The position numbers and the translations under genes were made by a program. From Paracoccus onchidii (lineage in GTDB: Bacteria; Pseudomonadota; Alphaproteobacteria; Rhodobacterales; Rhodobacteraceae), in contig NZ_JAQBIE010000008.1 in NCBI RefSeq assembly GCF_028294535.1, positions 124,001 to 188,000 on the forward strand: DNA of 64,000 nucleotides, read 5' to 3'. Below the pieces are notes generated by a model, which worked only from the letters and a program-made list of their open reading frames with translations, had not been told where the DNA came from and did no database searches. This document shows, in pieces, positions 1 through 7,927 of this stretch; the stretch's first letter is position 1; the number at the start of each line of letters is the position of its first letter.

Positions 1-1159
1 GCGGGGGCATTGCGTGGCTGCGCCCGGCCTGAAGATAGATCTGGTTGGCATGGCGCGCGACATCGCCGGGTGTTTCCAGATAGACGCCCTTGGGTGCCCA
101 GTGCATGTTTTCCCAGACCGGTTCGCGGGCGTGACACATTGAACAATGCCCGACCACCGTATCGTATGCGTCATCAAACCCGGCGGCCGAGGCATATTTC
201 TGTTCCTGCGCCGTCAGCTCGCGGGCTTCGGCCTCGTCCCATGTTTCGCCGGGTTGGGCGGTCGAAAGCCATGCGATCACGATCATCAGAACAACCGTCA
301 CGGCCCATGTCCAGTTCGGCCCCGCCCCGGTTTTGTGCATGGTGTTGAAATAATGCCGGATGGTCACGCCGGTCAGGAAGATCAGGCTGGCGATGATCCA
401 GGAATATTCGGTGGCGAAGGCCAGCGGATAGTGGTTCGACAGCATCAGAAAGACGACGGGCAGGGTCAGATAGTTGTTATGGGTCGAACGCACCTTGGCA
501 ATCTTGCCATATTTGGCATCGGGCGTGCGACCGGCCTTCAGATCTGCGACGACGATGCGCTGGTTCGGCATGATCTGGAAGAATACATTGGCGGTCATGA
601 TCGTCGCTGTGAACGCGCCCAGATGCAGCAACGCCGCGCGTCCGGTGAAGATCTGATGGTAACCCCATGACATAACCACCAGAATCGCAAACAACAGCAA
701 CATCAGAACGGTCGGATATTCGCTGAGCTTCGATTTACACATCGCATCATAGGCCAGCCAGCCGATCGTCAGCGATCCGCCCGAGATCAGGATACCCTGC
801 CACAGCGACAGATCCGCCTTGGTCGGATCCAGCAGGAACAATTCGCCCCCGACCCAATAGATGATCATCAACAGCGCGGCACCGGACAGCCACGTCGTAT
901 AGCTTTGCCATTTATGCCAGGTCAGGTGCTCGGGCATGCGTTCGGGGGCAACAAGGTATTTCACGGTGTGATAGAAACCGCCGCCGTGGACCTCCCATTC
1001 CTCGCCATAGGCACCTTTGGGCAAGGCGTCATTGGGCTTCAGCATCAGATCAAGCGCGATAAAGTAAAACGACGCGCCAATCCACGCCATGGCGGTGATC
1101 ACATGCAGCCAACGGACCGAAAACGCGATCCAGTCCCACAGAATTGCCACATCAAACAT
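1..1159 (-). CDS. puuD: PuuD-type urate oxidase (urate hydroxylase), membrane protein with C-terminal cytochrome c domain, 3' truncated by the window
   Basis: Membrane urate oxidase, expected to convert urate to 5-hydroxyisourate and pass electrons to its own cytochrome c domain. The protein begins MFDVAILWDWIAF and has several hydrophobic segments rich in Trp and His over about 300 residues. A heme-binding CSMCH motif follows at residues 339-343 (bases 131-145). About 386 codons are visible and the C-terminus lies beyond base 1. The start ATG at 1157-1159 directly precedes the long hydrophobic protein. It is divergent from a LysR regulator 100 bp away, and the next purine enzymes (HIU hydrolase, OHCU decarboxylase) lie just beyond that regulator. 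The family call is firm; electron flow through the heme is family knowledge. Confidence 0.93.
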   Translation of the reverse strand, partial: MFDVAILWDWIAFSVRWLHVITAMAWIGASFYFIALDLMLKPNDALPKGAYGEEWEVHGGGFYHTVKYLVAPERMPEHLTWHKWQSYTTWLSGAALLMIIYWVGGELFLLDPTKADLSLWQGILISGGSLTIGWLAYDAMCKSKLSEYPTVLMLLLFAILVVMSWGYHQIFTGRAALLHLGAFTATIMTANVFFQIMPNQRIVVADLKAGRTPDAKYGKIAKVRSTHNNYLTLPVVFLMLSNHYPLAFATEYSWIIASLIFLTGVTIRHYFNTMHKTGAGPNWTWAVTVVLMIVIAWLSTAQPGETWDEAEARELTAQEQKYASAAGFDDAYDTVVGHCSMCHAREPVWENMHWAPKGVYLETPGDVARHANQIYLQAGRSHAMPP

Positions 1160-1259
1160 GGCGCCCCCCAAAAGTGATTGTCTTGCTTGCAGTCTAGGCG
1201 ACATATGCTTGTTCTGGTATTGCTAAGAGAAATCAAGCAGCATCAAAAAAATCAGAACA

Positions 1260-2201
1260 ATGTCCTATCTCGACAATATCCGCACCTTCGTTCGTGTCTA
1301 TGAACTGGGCAGCATGTCTGCGGCAGGTCGGGATCTGCGCATTTCCCCGGCAGTGACGTCATCGCGGATTTCGCAACTGGAAGAGCATCTGGGCGTGCGT
1401 CTGTTTCAACGCACGACGCGCAGCCTGACCCCGACAGAACAGGGGCAATCCTTTTATCGGGGCGCGACGGAAATTCTTGAGGCCGTCGAAAGCGCCGAGG
1501 CGCAAATTACCAATATCACCGAAAACCTGCGGGGGTCGCTATATGTGGCGGCGCCCCTTGGTGTGGGACGTCGGTTGATTGCGCCGCAAGTACCTGATTT
1601 TCTTAAGGAATACCCAGAGGTGAATGTGCGTCTGCGCTTGACGGATCGCAAGGTGGATCTGACCACCGAAGGGCTGGATCTGGCCTTTTTCCTGGGGCAG
1701 CCCGAGGATAGCAATCTGCGTATCCGCAAGATCGCGGATGTCGAACGGATATTGTGCGCCTCGCCCGAATATATCGAAAGACAGGGCATGCCCGACAGCG
1801 GCGATGACCTGATTTCAGGCGGTCACGAATGCCTCAGCCTGCGGTTTCCCGGAGCCACCGAATTCCAATGGCGGTTGATTACCCCGTCGGGTCCGAAAAG
1901 GTTTCGGGTTTCGGGGCGCTATGAATCGGATGATGGCGATGTGTTGACCGACTGGGCCCTGGCCGGGCAGGGGGTGGCGATGAAGCCACGTTTTGAAATC
2001 GCCGAACACCTGCAATCAGGTGCCTTGGTGCCGGTGGCCGAACAAACGCCGCCCGAACCGATTCAAATGGCGTGCCTGTTCACCCATCGCCGCCGGCAGG
2101 ATCCCAAGACCCGCCTGTTCATGGAATTCATGGTCGACCGAATCGCCACCACCATCAAGGCCACGGATGTCGGCCGAAAGGTCGTTCAGCTGCCCCGATA
2201 G
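1260..2201 (+). CDS. LysR-family transcriptional regulator of the purine block (paralogue 1)
   Basis: 313-residue LysR-type regulator. The winged helix-turn-helix occupies residues 1-60 (motif SAAGRDLRISPAVTSSRISQ), followed by a substrate-binding domain. It is clearly paralogous to the LysR at 14423-15355: both share the APLGVG, DRKVDL and SDDGDVLT stretches and the same length. It lies between divergent puuD and convergent hiuH, so it probably controls urate breakdown; the inducer is unknown. Its last 16 bases overlap the 3' end of hiuH on the opposite strand. Confidence 0.93.
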   Translation: MSYLDNIRTFVRVYELGSMSAAGRDLRISPAVTSSRISQLEEHLGVRLFQRTTRSLTPTEQGQSFYRGATEILEAVESAEAQITNITENLRGSLYVAAPLGVGRRLIAPQVPDFLKEYPEVNVRLRLTDRKVDLTTEGLDLAFFLGQPEDSNLRIRKIADVERILCASPEYIERQGMPDSGDDLISGGHECLSLRFPGATEFQWRLITPSGPKRFRVSGRYESDDGDVLTDWALAGQGVAMKPRFEIAEHLQSGALVPVAEQTPPEPIQMACLFTHRRRQDPKTRLFMEFMVDRIATTIKATDVGRKVVQLPR

Positions 2202-2539
2202 GTTGAAAACCCGAACGGAGAAAGCAGCAGGGGCACGTGATAATGCGAAGGCTCGGACATGCCGAACCTGATCGGTATGATGTTCAGAAAGCGCGGGGTT
2301 TCAGGTGGGATGCCGATTTCGTCCAGATAGGCCCCGGCATGAAAGACCAGTTCGTATTCGCCGATGGCGAACTCTGATTCCGGCAGGATCTGTTCGTTGG
2401 TACGCCCGTCATCATTGGTGGTCAGGGTCTTTAGCAGTTCGCGCGTCTCGCCGGTGATGCGGAACAGTTCGATTTTCAGCCCCTGCGCAGGACATCCGCG
2501 CGCGGTGTCCAGAACATGTGTCGTAAGATAGCCGGCCAT
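2186..2539 (-). CDS. uraH: 5-hydroxyisourate hydrolase (transthyretin-like)
   Basis: Hydrolyses 5-hydroxyisourate, the urate oxidase product, to OHCU. The 117-residue protein has the N-terminal motif TTHVLDTARG (His8) and ends with the family signature YRGS. The frame is open further upstream, but only the ATG at 2537-2539 gives a normal family start (MAGYLTTHVLD) and length. Its 3' end overlaps the LysR gene by 16 bp in convergent orientation. It is divergent from the allantoinase/OHCU decarboxylase gene, so enzymes acting at consecutive steps share one intergenic control region. Confidence 0.95.
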   Translation of the reverse strand: MAGYLTTHVLDTARGCPAQGLKIELFRITGETRELLKTLTTNDDGRTNEQILPESEFAIGEYELVFHAGAYLDEIGIPPETPRFLNIIPIRFGMSEPSHYHVPLLLSPFGFSTYRGS

Positions 2540-2608
2540 TTCGTGCACCTTTGCATGGATTTTCCACATTTCTAGGCTGATTGCCCGTGAAGAGGCAAAG
2601 CCCGACTG

Positions 2609-2627
2609 TCCGAAGGCTCCTTTCGGA
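2609..2627. promoter_or_regulatory. Inverted repeat TCCGAA-N7-TTCGGA, candidate LysR operator
   Basis: Perfect 6-bp inverted repeat with a 7-bp spacer, between divergent uraH and the allantoinase fusion gene. The geometry fits a LysR T-N11-A box and matches the 6-N7-6 repeat at 14391-14409 in front of xdhA, although the arm sequence differs. The assignment to either LysR paralogue is inferred. Confidence 0.45.
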
Positions 2628-2691
2628 ATTTTTTGAAAACTATACTGGATTTTATCACTTAGGGTCGGTCCAAACAGAAGGAACACTTTGC

Positions 2692-4104
2692 GTGACACGA
2701 TACCCGCGAGATATGACAGGCTATGGAAATCAAGCGCCCGGGGTCAAATGGCCCAATGATGCCAGGATCGCAATCCAGATCGTCCTGAACTACGAAGAAG
2801 GCGGCGAAAACAATATCCTGCACGGTGATGCCGCGTCCGAGGCGTTCCTGTCGGAGATTGCCGGAGCGGCACCCTGGCCCGGCCAGCGCCACTGGAACAT
2901 GGAATCCATCTATGAATATGGCAGCCGGGCCGGATTTTGGCGCGTGCACAACCTTTTGAGGGATATACCAGTCACGGTATATGGCGTCGCGACGGCGCTT
3001 GCACGCGCGCCCCAGCAGGTCGCCGCGATGCAACAGGCGAAATGGGAAATCGCAAGCCACGGCCTGAAATGGGTCGAACACAAGGACATGCCGCCCGAGG
3101 AAGAGCGCGACCAGATCCGTGAAGCGATCCGGCTGCATACCGAGGTCGTGGGCAGCCCGCCGCGAGGATGGTATACGGGCCGCTGCTCGATGAACACGGT
3201 CGAACTGGCCGCCGAGGAAGGCGATTTTGCCTATATCGCCGATAGCTATGCCGACGATCTTCCCTATTGGATCAGGGCGGGGGGCAAGGACCAGCTGATC
3301 GTGCCGTACACGATGGATTGCAACGACATGCGCTTTGCCATTCAGGCGGGGTTCACGAATGGCGATCAGTTCGAAAGCTACCTGAAGGACAGCTTTGACA
3401 TGCTGTATGCCGAAGGTCAGGCCGGCGCGCCGAAAATCCTGTCGATCGGGTTGCATTGCCGCCTTGCCGGACGTCCGGGCCGGGCAATGGCGTTGAAGCG
3501 TGCGCTGGACCATTTCAAGGCGCATGAGGGGGTGTGGTTCGCAACGCGCGAGCAGATCGCCGATCACTGGCGGCAACATTGCCCTCCGCGGCAAACGATC
3601 CGTCCTTCGGAAATGGAACGGTCGGATTTCGTGGCCGCATTCGGAGGTGTTTTCGAACATAGCCCCTGGATTGCCGAAGGGGCCTTTGCGTTGGAACTGG
3701 GTCCGTCCCATGACAATGCGGCCGGTGTGCATAACGCCTTGGCCCGGGTGTTTCGCTCGGCCTCGCAGGAGCAGCGTCTTGGGGTCTTGACCGCGCATCC
3801 CGATCTGGCCGGGAAACTGGCGGCCGCGGGTCGGTTGACGGCCGAAAGCACCGCTGAGCAGGCAGGGGCCGGGCTGGACATGCTGACTGATGATGAACGC
3901 GCCACCTTCACCCGGCTGAATGAAACCTATACCGAGAAATTCGGATTTCCGTTCATCATCGCCGTCAAGGACAACACCAAGGCCAGCATTCTGGACGCGT
4001 TCCACCGCCGCATCGCCAATGATCGTGACACCGAATTTGCCGCAGCCTGCCGTCAGGTCGAACGCATCGCCGAGCTTCGCCTGCAAGACAAGTTCGCGAC
4101 ATGA
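2692..4104 (+). CDS. puuE: Bifunctional allantoinase (PuuE, polysaccharide-deacetylase fold) / OHCU decarboxylase (UraD) fusion
   Basis: A 470-residue fusion. Residues 1 to about 300 are a PuuE-type allantoinase of the polysaccharide-deacetylase superfamily (MTRYPRDMTGYG, NYEEGGENN, GWYTGRCS), opening allantoin to allantoate. Residues from about 305 to the end are an OHCU decarboxylase domain (HPDLAG and FPFIIAVK motifs), making S-allantoin from OHCU. The two activities are consecutive in the pathway. The start chosen is GTG 2692, which follows an AGAAGGA ribosome site and gives the conserved N-terminus; the frame stays open to 2581. It overlaps the ureidoglycolate lyase gene by ATGA (4 bp). 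Such fusions are known in alphaproteobacteria. Confidence 0.93.
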   Translation: MTRYPRDMTGYGNQAPGVKWPNDARIAIQIVLNYEEGGENNILHGDAASEAFLSEIAGAAPWPGQRHWNMESIYEYGSRAGFWRVHNLLRDIPVTVYGVATALARAPQQVAAMQQAKWEIASHGLKWVEHKDMPPEEERDQIREAIRLHTEVVGSPPRGWYTGRCSMNTVELAAEEGDFAYIADSYADDLPYWIRAGGKDQLIVPYTMDCNDMRFAIQAGFTNGDQFESYLKDSFDMLYAEGQAGAPKILSIGLHCRLAGRPGRAMALKRALDHFKAHEGVWFATREQIADHWRQHCPPRQTIRPSEMERSDFVAAFGGVFEHSPWIAEGAFALELGPSHDNAAGVHNALARVFRSASQEQRLGVLTAHPDLAGKLAAAGRLTAESTAEQAGAGLDMLTDDERATFTRLNETYTEKFGFPFIIAVKDNTKASILDAFHRRIANDRDTEFAAACRQVERIAELRLQDKFAT

Positions 4105-4586
4105 GGCGCGTGATCAGGACCCAGCCTCTGACGGCCCCGGCTTTCGCGCCTTTCGGGGACGTTCTCGATATCGGTGGTGATCCTGACAAGATCATCAATG
4201 CAGGGATGTGCGGCCGTTATCACGACCGTGCGCAGCTTGACTTTTCCGGCGGTCGCGCCGGGATCAGCCTGTTCGAGGCGCGCCCGCGAACGCTGCCGAT
4301 GCTGCTGGATCTGGTCGAACGACACCCGATGGGCAGTCAGGCTTTCTTGCCGATGAGCATGGACCCGTTTCTGGTCATCGTGGCCCCGGATGAAGGCGGG
4401 CAGCCGGGGATGCCGCTTGCCTTCGTGACCCGTCCGGGACAGGGCATCAATTTCCATCGGGGCACATGGCATGGCGTGTTGACGCCACTGGCGCAGCCCG
4501 GCCTGTTCGCCGTTGTCGACCGGATCGGCGAGGGCAGAAACCTCGAAGAACATTACTTCGATCACGAGATCATCATCGAAACCTAA
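4101..4586 (+). CDS. allA: Ureidoglycolate lyase
   Basis: Splits ureidoglycolate to glyoxylate and urea, the last purine step and the source of glyoxylate for the bhc and glcB genes downstream. The 161-residue protein shows family features: an N-terminal PLTAPAFAPFGDVLD segment, FLPMSMDPFLVIVAP, and NFHRGTWHG with a conserved His near residue 120. It is translationally coupled to the upstream fusion gene by a 4-bp ATGA overlap, so both are on one transcript. A permease gene follows after 56 bp. Confidence 0.94.
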   Translation: MRRVIRTQPLTAPAFAPFGDVLDIGGDPDKIINAGMCGRYHDRAQLDFSGGRAGISLFEARPRTLPMLLDLVERHPMGSQAFLPMSMDPFLVIVAPDEGGQPGMPLAFVTRPGQGINFHRGTWHGVLTPLAQPGLFAVVDRIGEGRNLEEHYFDHEIIIET

Positions 4587-4642
4587 CCGAGGATTCGCCG
4601 CAGGAGGAATCGGCTCAGCATCATCAGAGAGGGGCAATCACC

Positions 4643-6067
4643 ATGTCAGATGCATCACTAGGGACGCCGGAACAACTTAGGGACCCAGATTATTCCCCGC
4701 CTTTGCACAAGGCGATCCCATTGGGAATTCAGCATGTTCTGGCCATGTTCGTGTCCAATGTCACGCCAGCGATCATCATCTGTGGCGCGGCCGGGTTCGG
4801 CTATGGCTCGAACAGCCCTGATTTTCCCCAGATGATCTACATGATCCAGATGTCGATCTTCTTTGCGGGTGTCGCGACCCTGTTTCAGTCGATCGGTTTT
4901 GGCCCGGTCGGGGCGCGTCTGCCGATTGTGCAGGGCACCAGCTTTGCCTTCATTCCGATCATGATCCCACTGGTCGCGGGCAAAGGTGTCGATGCCATCG
5001 CGGTGCTGATGGGCGGTATTGCGGCCGGCGGTCTGTTCCACACTTTCCTGGGTCTGTTTATCGGCAAGCTGCGCTTTGCGTTGCCGCCACTTGTCACGGG
5101 GTTGGTGGTCACCATGATCGGTCTGGCGGTGGTCAAGGTCGGTATCCAGTATGCCGCCGGCGGGGTGCCTGCAATCGGAACCGAGGAATACGGTTCGGGG
5201 CTGAACTGGTTCATGGCCGGCGTGGTGATCGTGGTCATTATTGCGCTGAAATTCTTTGCACGCGGCATGCTGTCGGTTTCGGCGGTGCTGATCGGGCTTT
5301 TGGTCGGCTATGCGGTCGCCTTTGTCTTGGGTGAGGTCGATCTGGGCAATGTCGGCAGGGCGGCGCCGCTGGCTTTGCCGAACCCGCTGCATTTCGGGTT
5401 GGAGTTTTCGGTGGCGTCGGTCATCGGTTTCTGCGCGATGTCATTCGTGTCAGCGGTCGAGACGGTCGGCGATGTGTCGGGGATTACCAAGGGCGGTGCC
5501 GGCCGAGAGGCAACCGACAAGGAAATCCAGGGTGCGACCTTTGCGGACGGCATTGGCACCGCTGTTTCGGGCCTGTTCGGTGCATTGCCCAACACGTCGT
5601 TCAGCCAGAATGTCGGCCTGATCGCGATGACCGGTGTCATGAGCCGCAGGGTCGTGACGATTGGCGCGATCTTTCTGATCGTCTGCGGGCTGAACCCGAA
5701 ATTTGGCGCCATCATTTCGTCGATCCCGATCGAAGTTCTGGGCGGTGGCGTCATCGTGATGTTCGGTATGGTTGTCGCGGCGGGCATTTCGATGTTGTCG
5801 GATGTGAACTGGAACCGGCGTAACATGGTCATCTTTGCCATTGCGCTATCGCTGGGGCTTGGCTTGCAATTAGAGCCGGCGGCACTGCAACACATGCCTG
5901 AAACGATGAAGGTTCTGGGAACGTCGGGCATTCTGCCGGCGGCGCTGGTGGCGATTGTCCTCAACCTGATTTTGCCCGAAGAGCTGTCCAGTGAATCGAC
6001 CGAGGAAGTATCGGGCGGTCTTTCGGGGCATGGGACAGGTTCGATCAGTCAAGGTGACAAGCACTGA
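4643..6067 (+). CDS. NCS2-family nucleobase permease (xanthine/urate type)
   Basis: Inner-membrane nucleobase:cation symporter-2 of 474 residues with about 12-14 hydrophobic segments. It carries the NCS2 region SFSQNVGLIAMTGVMSRRVV and an N-terminal HVLAMFVSNVTPAIII segment. The ATG at 4643 was chosen because it starts the conserved cytoplasmic N-terminus; the frame is open back to 4466 but that part overlaps allA. Position downstream of allA suggests import of xanthine, urate or a related purine. The exact substrate cannot be read from the sequence. Confidence 0.9.
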   Translation: MSDASLGTPEQLRDPDYSPPLHKAIPLGIQHVLAMFVSNVTPAIIICGAAGFGYGSNSPDFPQMIYMIQMSIFFAGVATLFQSIGFGPVGARLPIVQGTSFAFIPIMIPLVAGKGVDAIAVLMGGIAAGGLFHTFLGLFIGKLRFALPPLVTGLVVTMIGLAVVKVGIQYAAGGVPAIGTEEYGSGLNWFMAGVVIVVIIALKFFARGMLSVSAVLIGLLVGYAVAFVLGEVDLGNVGRAAPLALPNPLHFGLEFSVASVIGFCAMSFVSAVETVGDVSGITKGGAGREATDKEIQGATFADGIGTAVSGLFGALPNTSFSQNVGLIAMTGVMSRRVVTIGAIFLIVCGLNPKFGAIISSIPIEVLGGGVIVMFGMVVAAGISMLSDVNWNRRNMVIFAIALSLGLGLQLEPAALQHMPETMKVLGTSGILPAALVAIVLNLILPEELSSESTEEVSGGLSGHGTGSISQGDKH

Positions 6068-6094
6068 GGCTGCGCATCGCAGCTGGCTTGTTGG

Positions 6095-6126
6095 GGCGGT
6101 GCGTGAAAACGCGCCGCCTTTACTTT
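6095..6126 (+). terminator. Rho-independent terminator after the permease gene
   Basis: A 10-bp stem (GGCGGTGCGT / ACGCGCCGCC, one G-T pair) with a GAAA tetraloop at 6095-6118, followed by TTTACTTT. It lies between convergent genes and its T-run covers the stop codon of the HbpS-like gene. Confidence 0.75.
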
Positions 6127-6560
6127 GCGGGTGCTTGCCTGATGCTGCGCTGGAACGCGTCAATTCCGGCCTGTGCGACCTGCCGATCCTGATCGGGGGT
6201 GCCAGAGCTGACGCCAATGCCGCCGATGACATCGCCATTCATCACGACAGGCAGTCCGCCGCCCACGACCATCAAGCGTCCACCAATCGCCGACTGGATG
6301 CCATAGGCCGGTGCGCCCGGTTGGCTGATCGCGCCATATTCATGCGTGGCCTTTTTCGCGCCCGCCGCCGTGAAAGCCTTGTCGATCGCAATGGTGCTCG
6401 ATGTGATCTTGCCGCCATCCATCCGGCGAAAGGCGATCAATTGGCCGGCCTCGTCGCAAATGGCAATGCACATAGGCACGCGCAAATCGTCGGCCTGTGC
6501 GACGGCCCCGGCGATCAGGGTATCGGCATCCGCAGCATCCAGTCGGGTGATCGTAATCAT
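6120..6560 (-). CDS. HbpS/GlcG-family heme-binding-like protein
   Basis: 146-residue DUF336-type protein (HbpS/GlcG family). Visible motifs include CIAICDEAGQLIAFRRMDG, a GGRLMVVGGGLPV block and VIGGIGVSSGTPDQD. Family members bind heme or act as small accessory subunits, often beside oxidoreductase genes. The start overlaps the end of guanine deaminase by 4 bp, so the two are translationally coupled. Its role in purine breakdown is unknown; possibilities are heme handling for PuuD or an enzyme role not yet recognised. Confidence 0.85.
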   Translation of the reverse strand: MITITRLDAADADTLIAGAVAQADDLRVPMCIAICDEAGQLIAFRRMDGGKITSSTIAIDKAFTAAGAKKATHEYGAISQPGAPAYGIQSAIGGRLMVVGGGLPVVMNGDVIGGIGVSSGTPDQDRQVAQAGIDAFQRSIRQAPAK

Positions 6561-7858
6561 TGACGGCCTTTCTTTTGCGGATTGCCCGCAACATAGGTTT
6601 CCACGATGGCGCGGTCGTCACCCATCATCTGCAGGGCAAACAGTTCCTCCGCCAGCGTTTCTGCGCGGTCCATGCGCAGGGCCATTGCCGGGGTCGCACG
6701 GGAATCCAGCACGACGATATCGGCCTCGGTTCCCGCGTCGAGCGAACCGATCCGGTCCCCCAGGCCCAGAACATGGGCATTGCCGCGGGTGATCCAGTGA
6801 AATGCCCGCAGCGCGTGCAGTTTCTGATCCTGAAGTTGCAGGATCTTGTATCCTTCGTTCAGGGTTTGCAGCATGGAAAAGCTGGTGCCGGCACCGATAT
6901 CCGTGGCGATGGCATTGGTGATCCCCTGTGCGCGCAGACCTGCATCGTCAAACAATCCGCTGCCGAGAAACAGGTTCGAAGTCGGACAGAATACGGGATG
7001 GGACTGTGTTTCCGCGATGGTCGCAATTTCGCGCGGGCGCAGGTGGATTGCGTGGCCCAACAAGGTGCGCGGGCCAAGCAACCCATAGGCTTCATACACA
7101 TCCAGATAGTCACGCGCCTGGGGGTAGAGTTCCGCCGTATAGGCGATTTCGGCCTGGTTTTCGGACAGATGCGTCTGGACGTAGCAATGCGGATAGCGCG
7201 CAGCCAGAGCTTGGGCCGTTTCCATTTGCGCGGGCGTCGAGGTGATCGCAAAGCGTGGGGTGATGGCATAGGACAGTCGTCCTTGCCCGTGCCATGCCTC
7301 TATCAGCGCAACACTGTCGTCATAGCCCGATTGCGGTGTGTCCAGCACTTCGTCCGGGGCGTTGCGGTCCATCAGGGTCTTGCCGGCGATCATGCGCATG
7401 TCGCGTGAATGCGCTTCGGAAAACAGTGCCTCGGCAGACCCCTTGTGCGATGAACAGAACGCAACCGCAGTCGTCGTGCCGTGATCGGTCAGCAGGTCAC
7501 AAAAACGCCCCGCCATCGCGCGGGCATGTTGGGCATCGCCGTATTGGGCCTCGGCTGGGAAGGTATATCCGTTCAGCCATTCCAGAAGCTGACTGCCCCA
7601 GCTGGCCACGATCTGCAACTGTGGAAAATGAATATGGGTGTCGATGAATCCTGGCATCAACAGATGGGGCCGATGATCTATCACCTCGGCACCCGTCGCG
7701 CGCGGGGCAATGTCATCATAGCCCCCGGTTGCGACGATCTGCCCGGCTTCCAACAGCAATGCGCCATCCTCGATATAGCTGTAGGCATCCGTGTCTTCCG
7801 CGCCGGCGGGTTCGCGGTGAAAGGTCAGAACTCGTCCACGTAGCAGGGTCTGGAGCAT
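6557..7858 (-). CDS. guaD: Guanine deaminase (amidohydrolase superfamily)
   Basis: Deaminates guanine to xanthine, feeding xanthine dehydrogenase. It is an amidohydrolase-fold protein with the metal motif PGFIDTHIHFPQ near residue 75, HLSENQAEI, and LGHAIHL, all typical of guanine deaminase. The ATG at 7856-7858 gives the family start MLQTLLRGRVLTFHREP. An alternative ATG at 7871-7873 adds five residues; neither has a strong ribosome site. The 4-bp ATGA overlap couples it to the HbpS-like gene downstream, and a second NCS2 permease lies upstream on the same strand. Confidence 0.94.
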   Translation of the reverse strand: MLQTLLRGRVLTFHREPAGAEDTDAYSYIEDGALLLEAGQIVATGGYDDIAPRATGAEVIDHRPHLLMPGFIDTHIHFPQLQIVASWGSQLLEWLNGYTFPAEAQYGDAQHARAMAGRFCDLLTDHGTTTAVAFCSSHKGSAEALFSEAHSRDMRMIAGKTLMDRNAPDEVLDTPQSGYDDSVALIEAWHGQGRLSYAITPRFAITSTPAQMETAQALAARYPHCYVQTHLSENQAEIAYTAELYPQARDYLDVYEAYGLLGPRTLLGHAIHLRPREIATIAETQSHPVFCPTSNLFLGSGLFDDAGLRAQGITNAIATDIGAGTSFSMLQTLNEGYKILQLQDQKLHALRAFHWITRGNAHVLGLGDRIGSLDAGTEADIVVLDSRATPAMALRMDRAETLAEELFALQMMGDDRAIVETYVAGNPQKKGRQ

Positions 7859-7927
7859 GGTGTCATCTTTCATTCAGCTGGGCCGGGGCGGGGCGGATCC
7901 ACGCCCCGGCTATGGGCGTGTTTCACA

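Noticed and set aside
1160..1259. TTGTTCTG (1209-1216) and CAGAACAA (1253-1260) as an operator between puuD and LysR
   Set aside because: The arms are 36 bp apart and the second runs into the start codon, unlike the compact 6-N7-6 sites elsewhere in the block.
2659..4086. 475-codon minus-strand open frame opposite the allantoinase fusion
   Set aside because: Antisense shadow of a clear two-domain enzyme.
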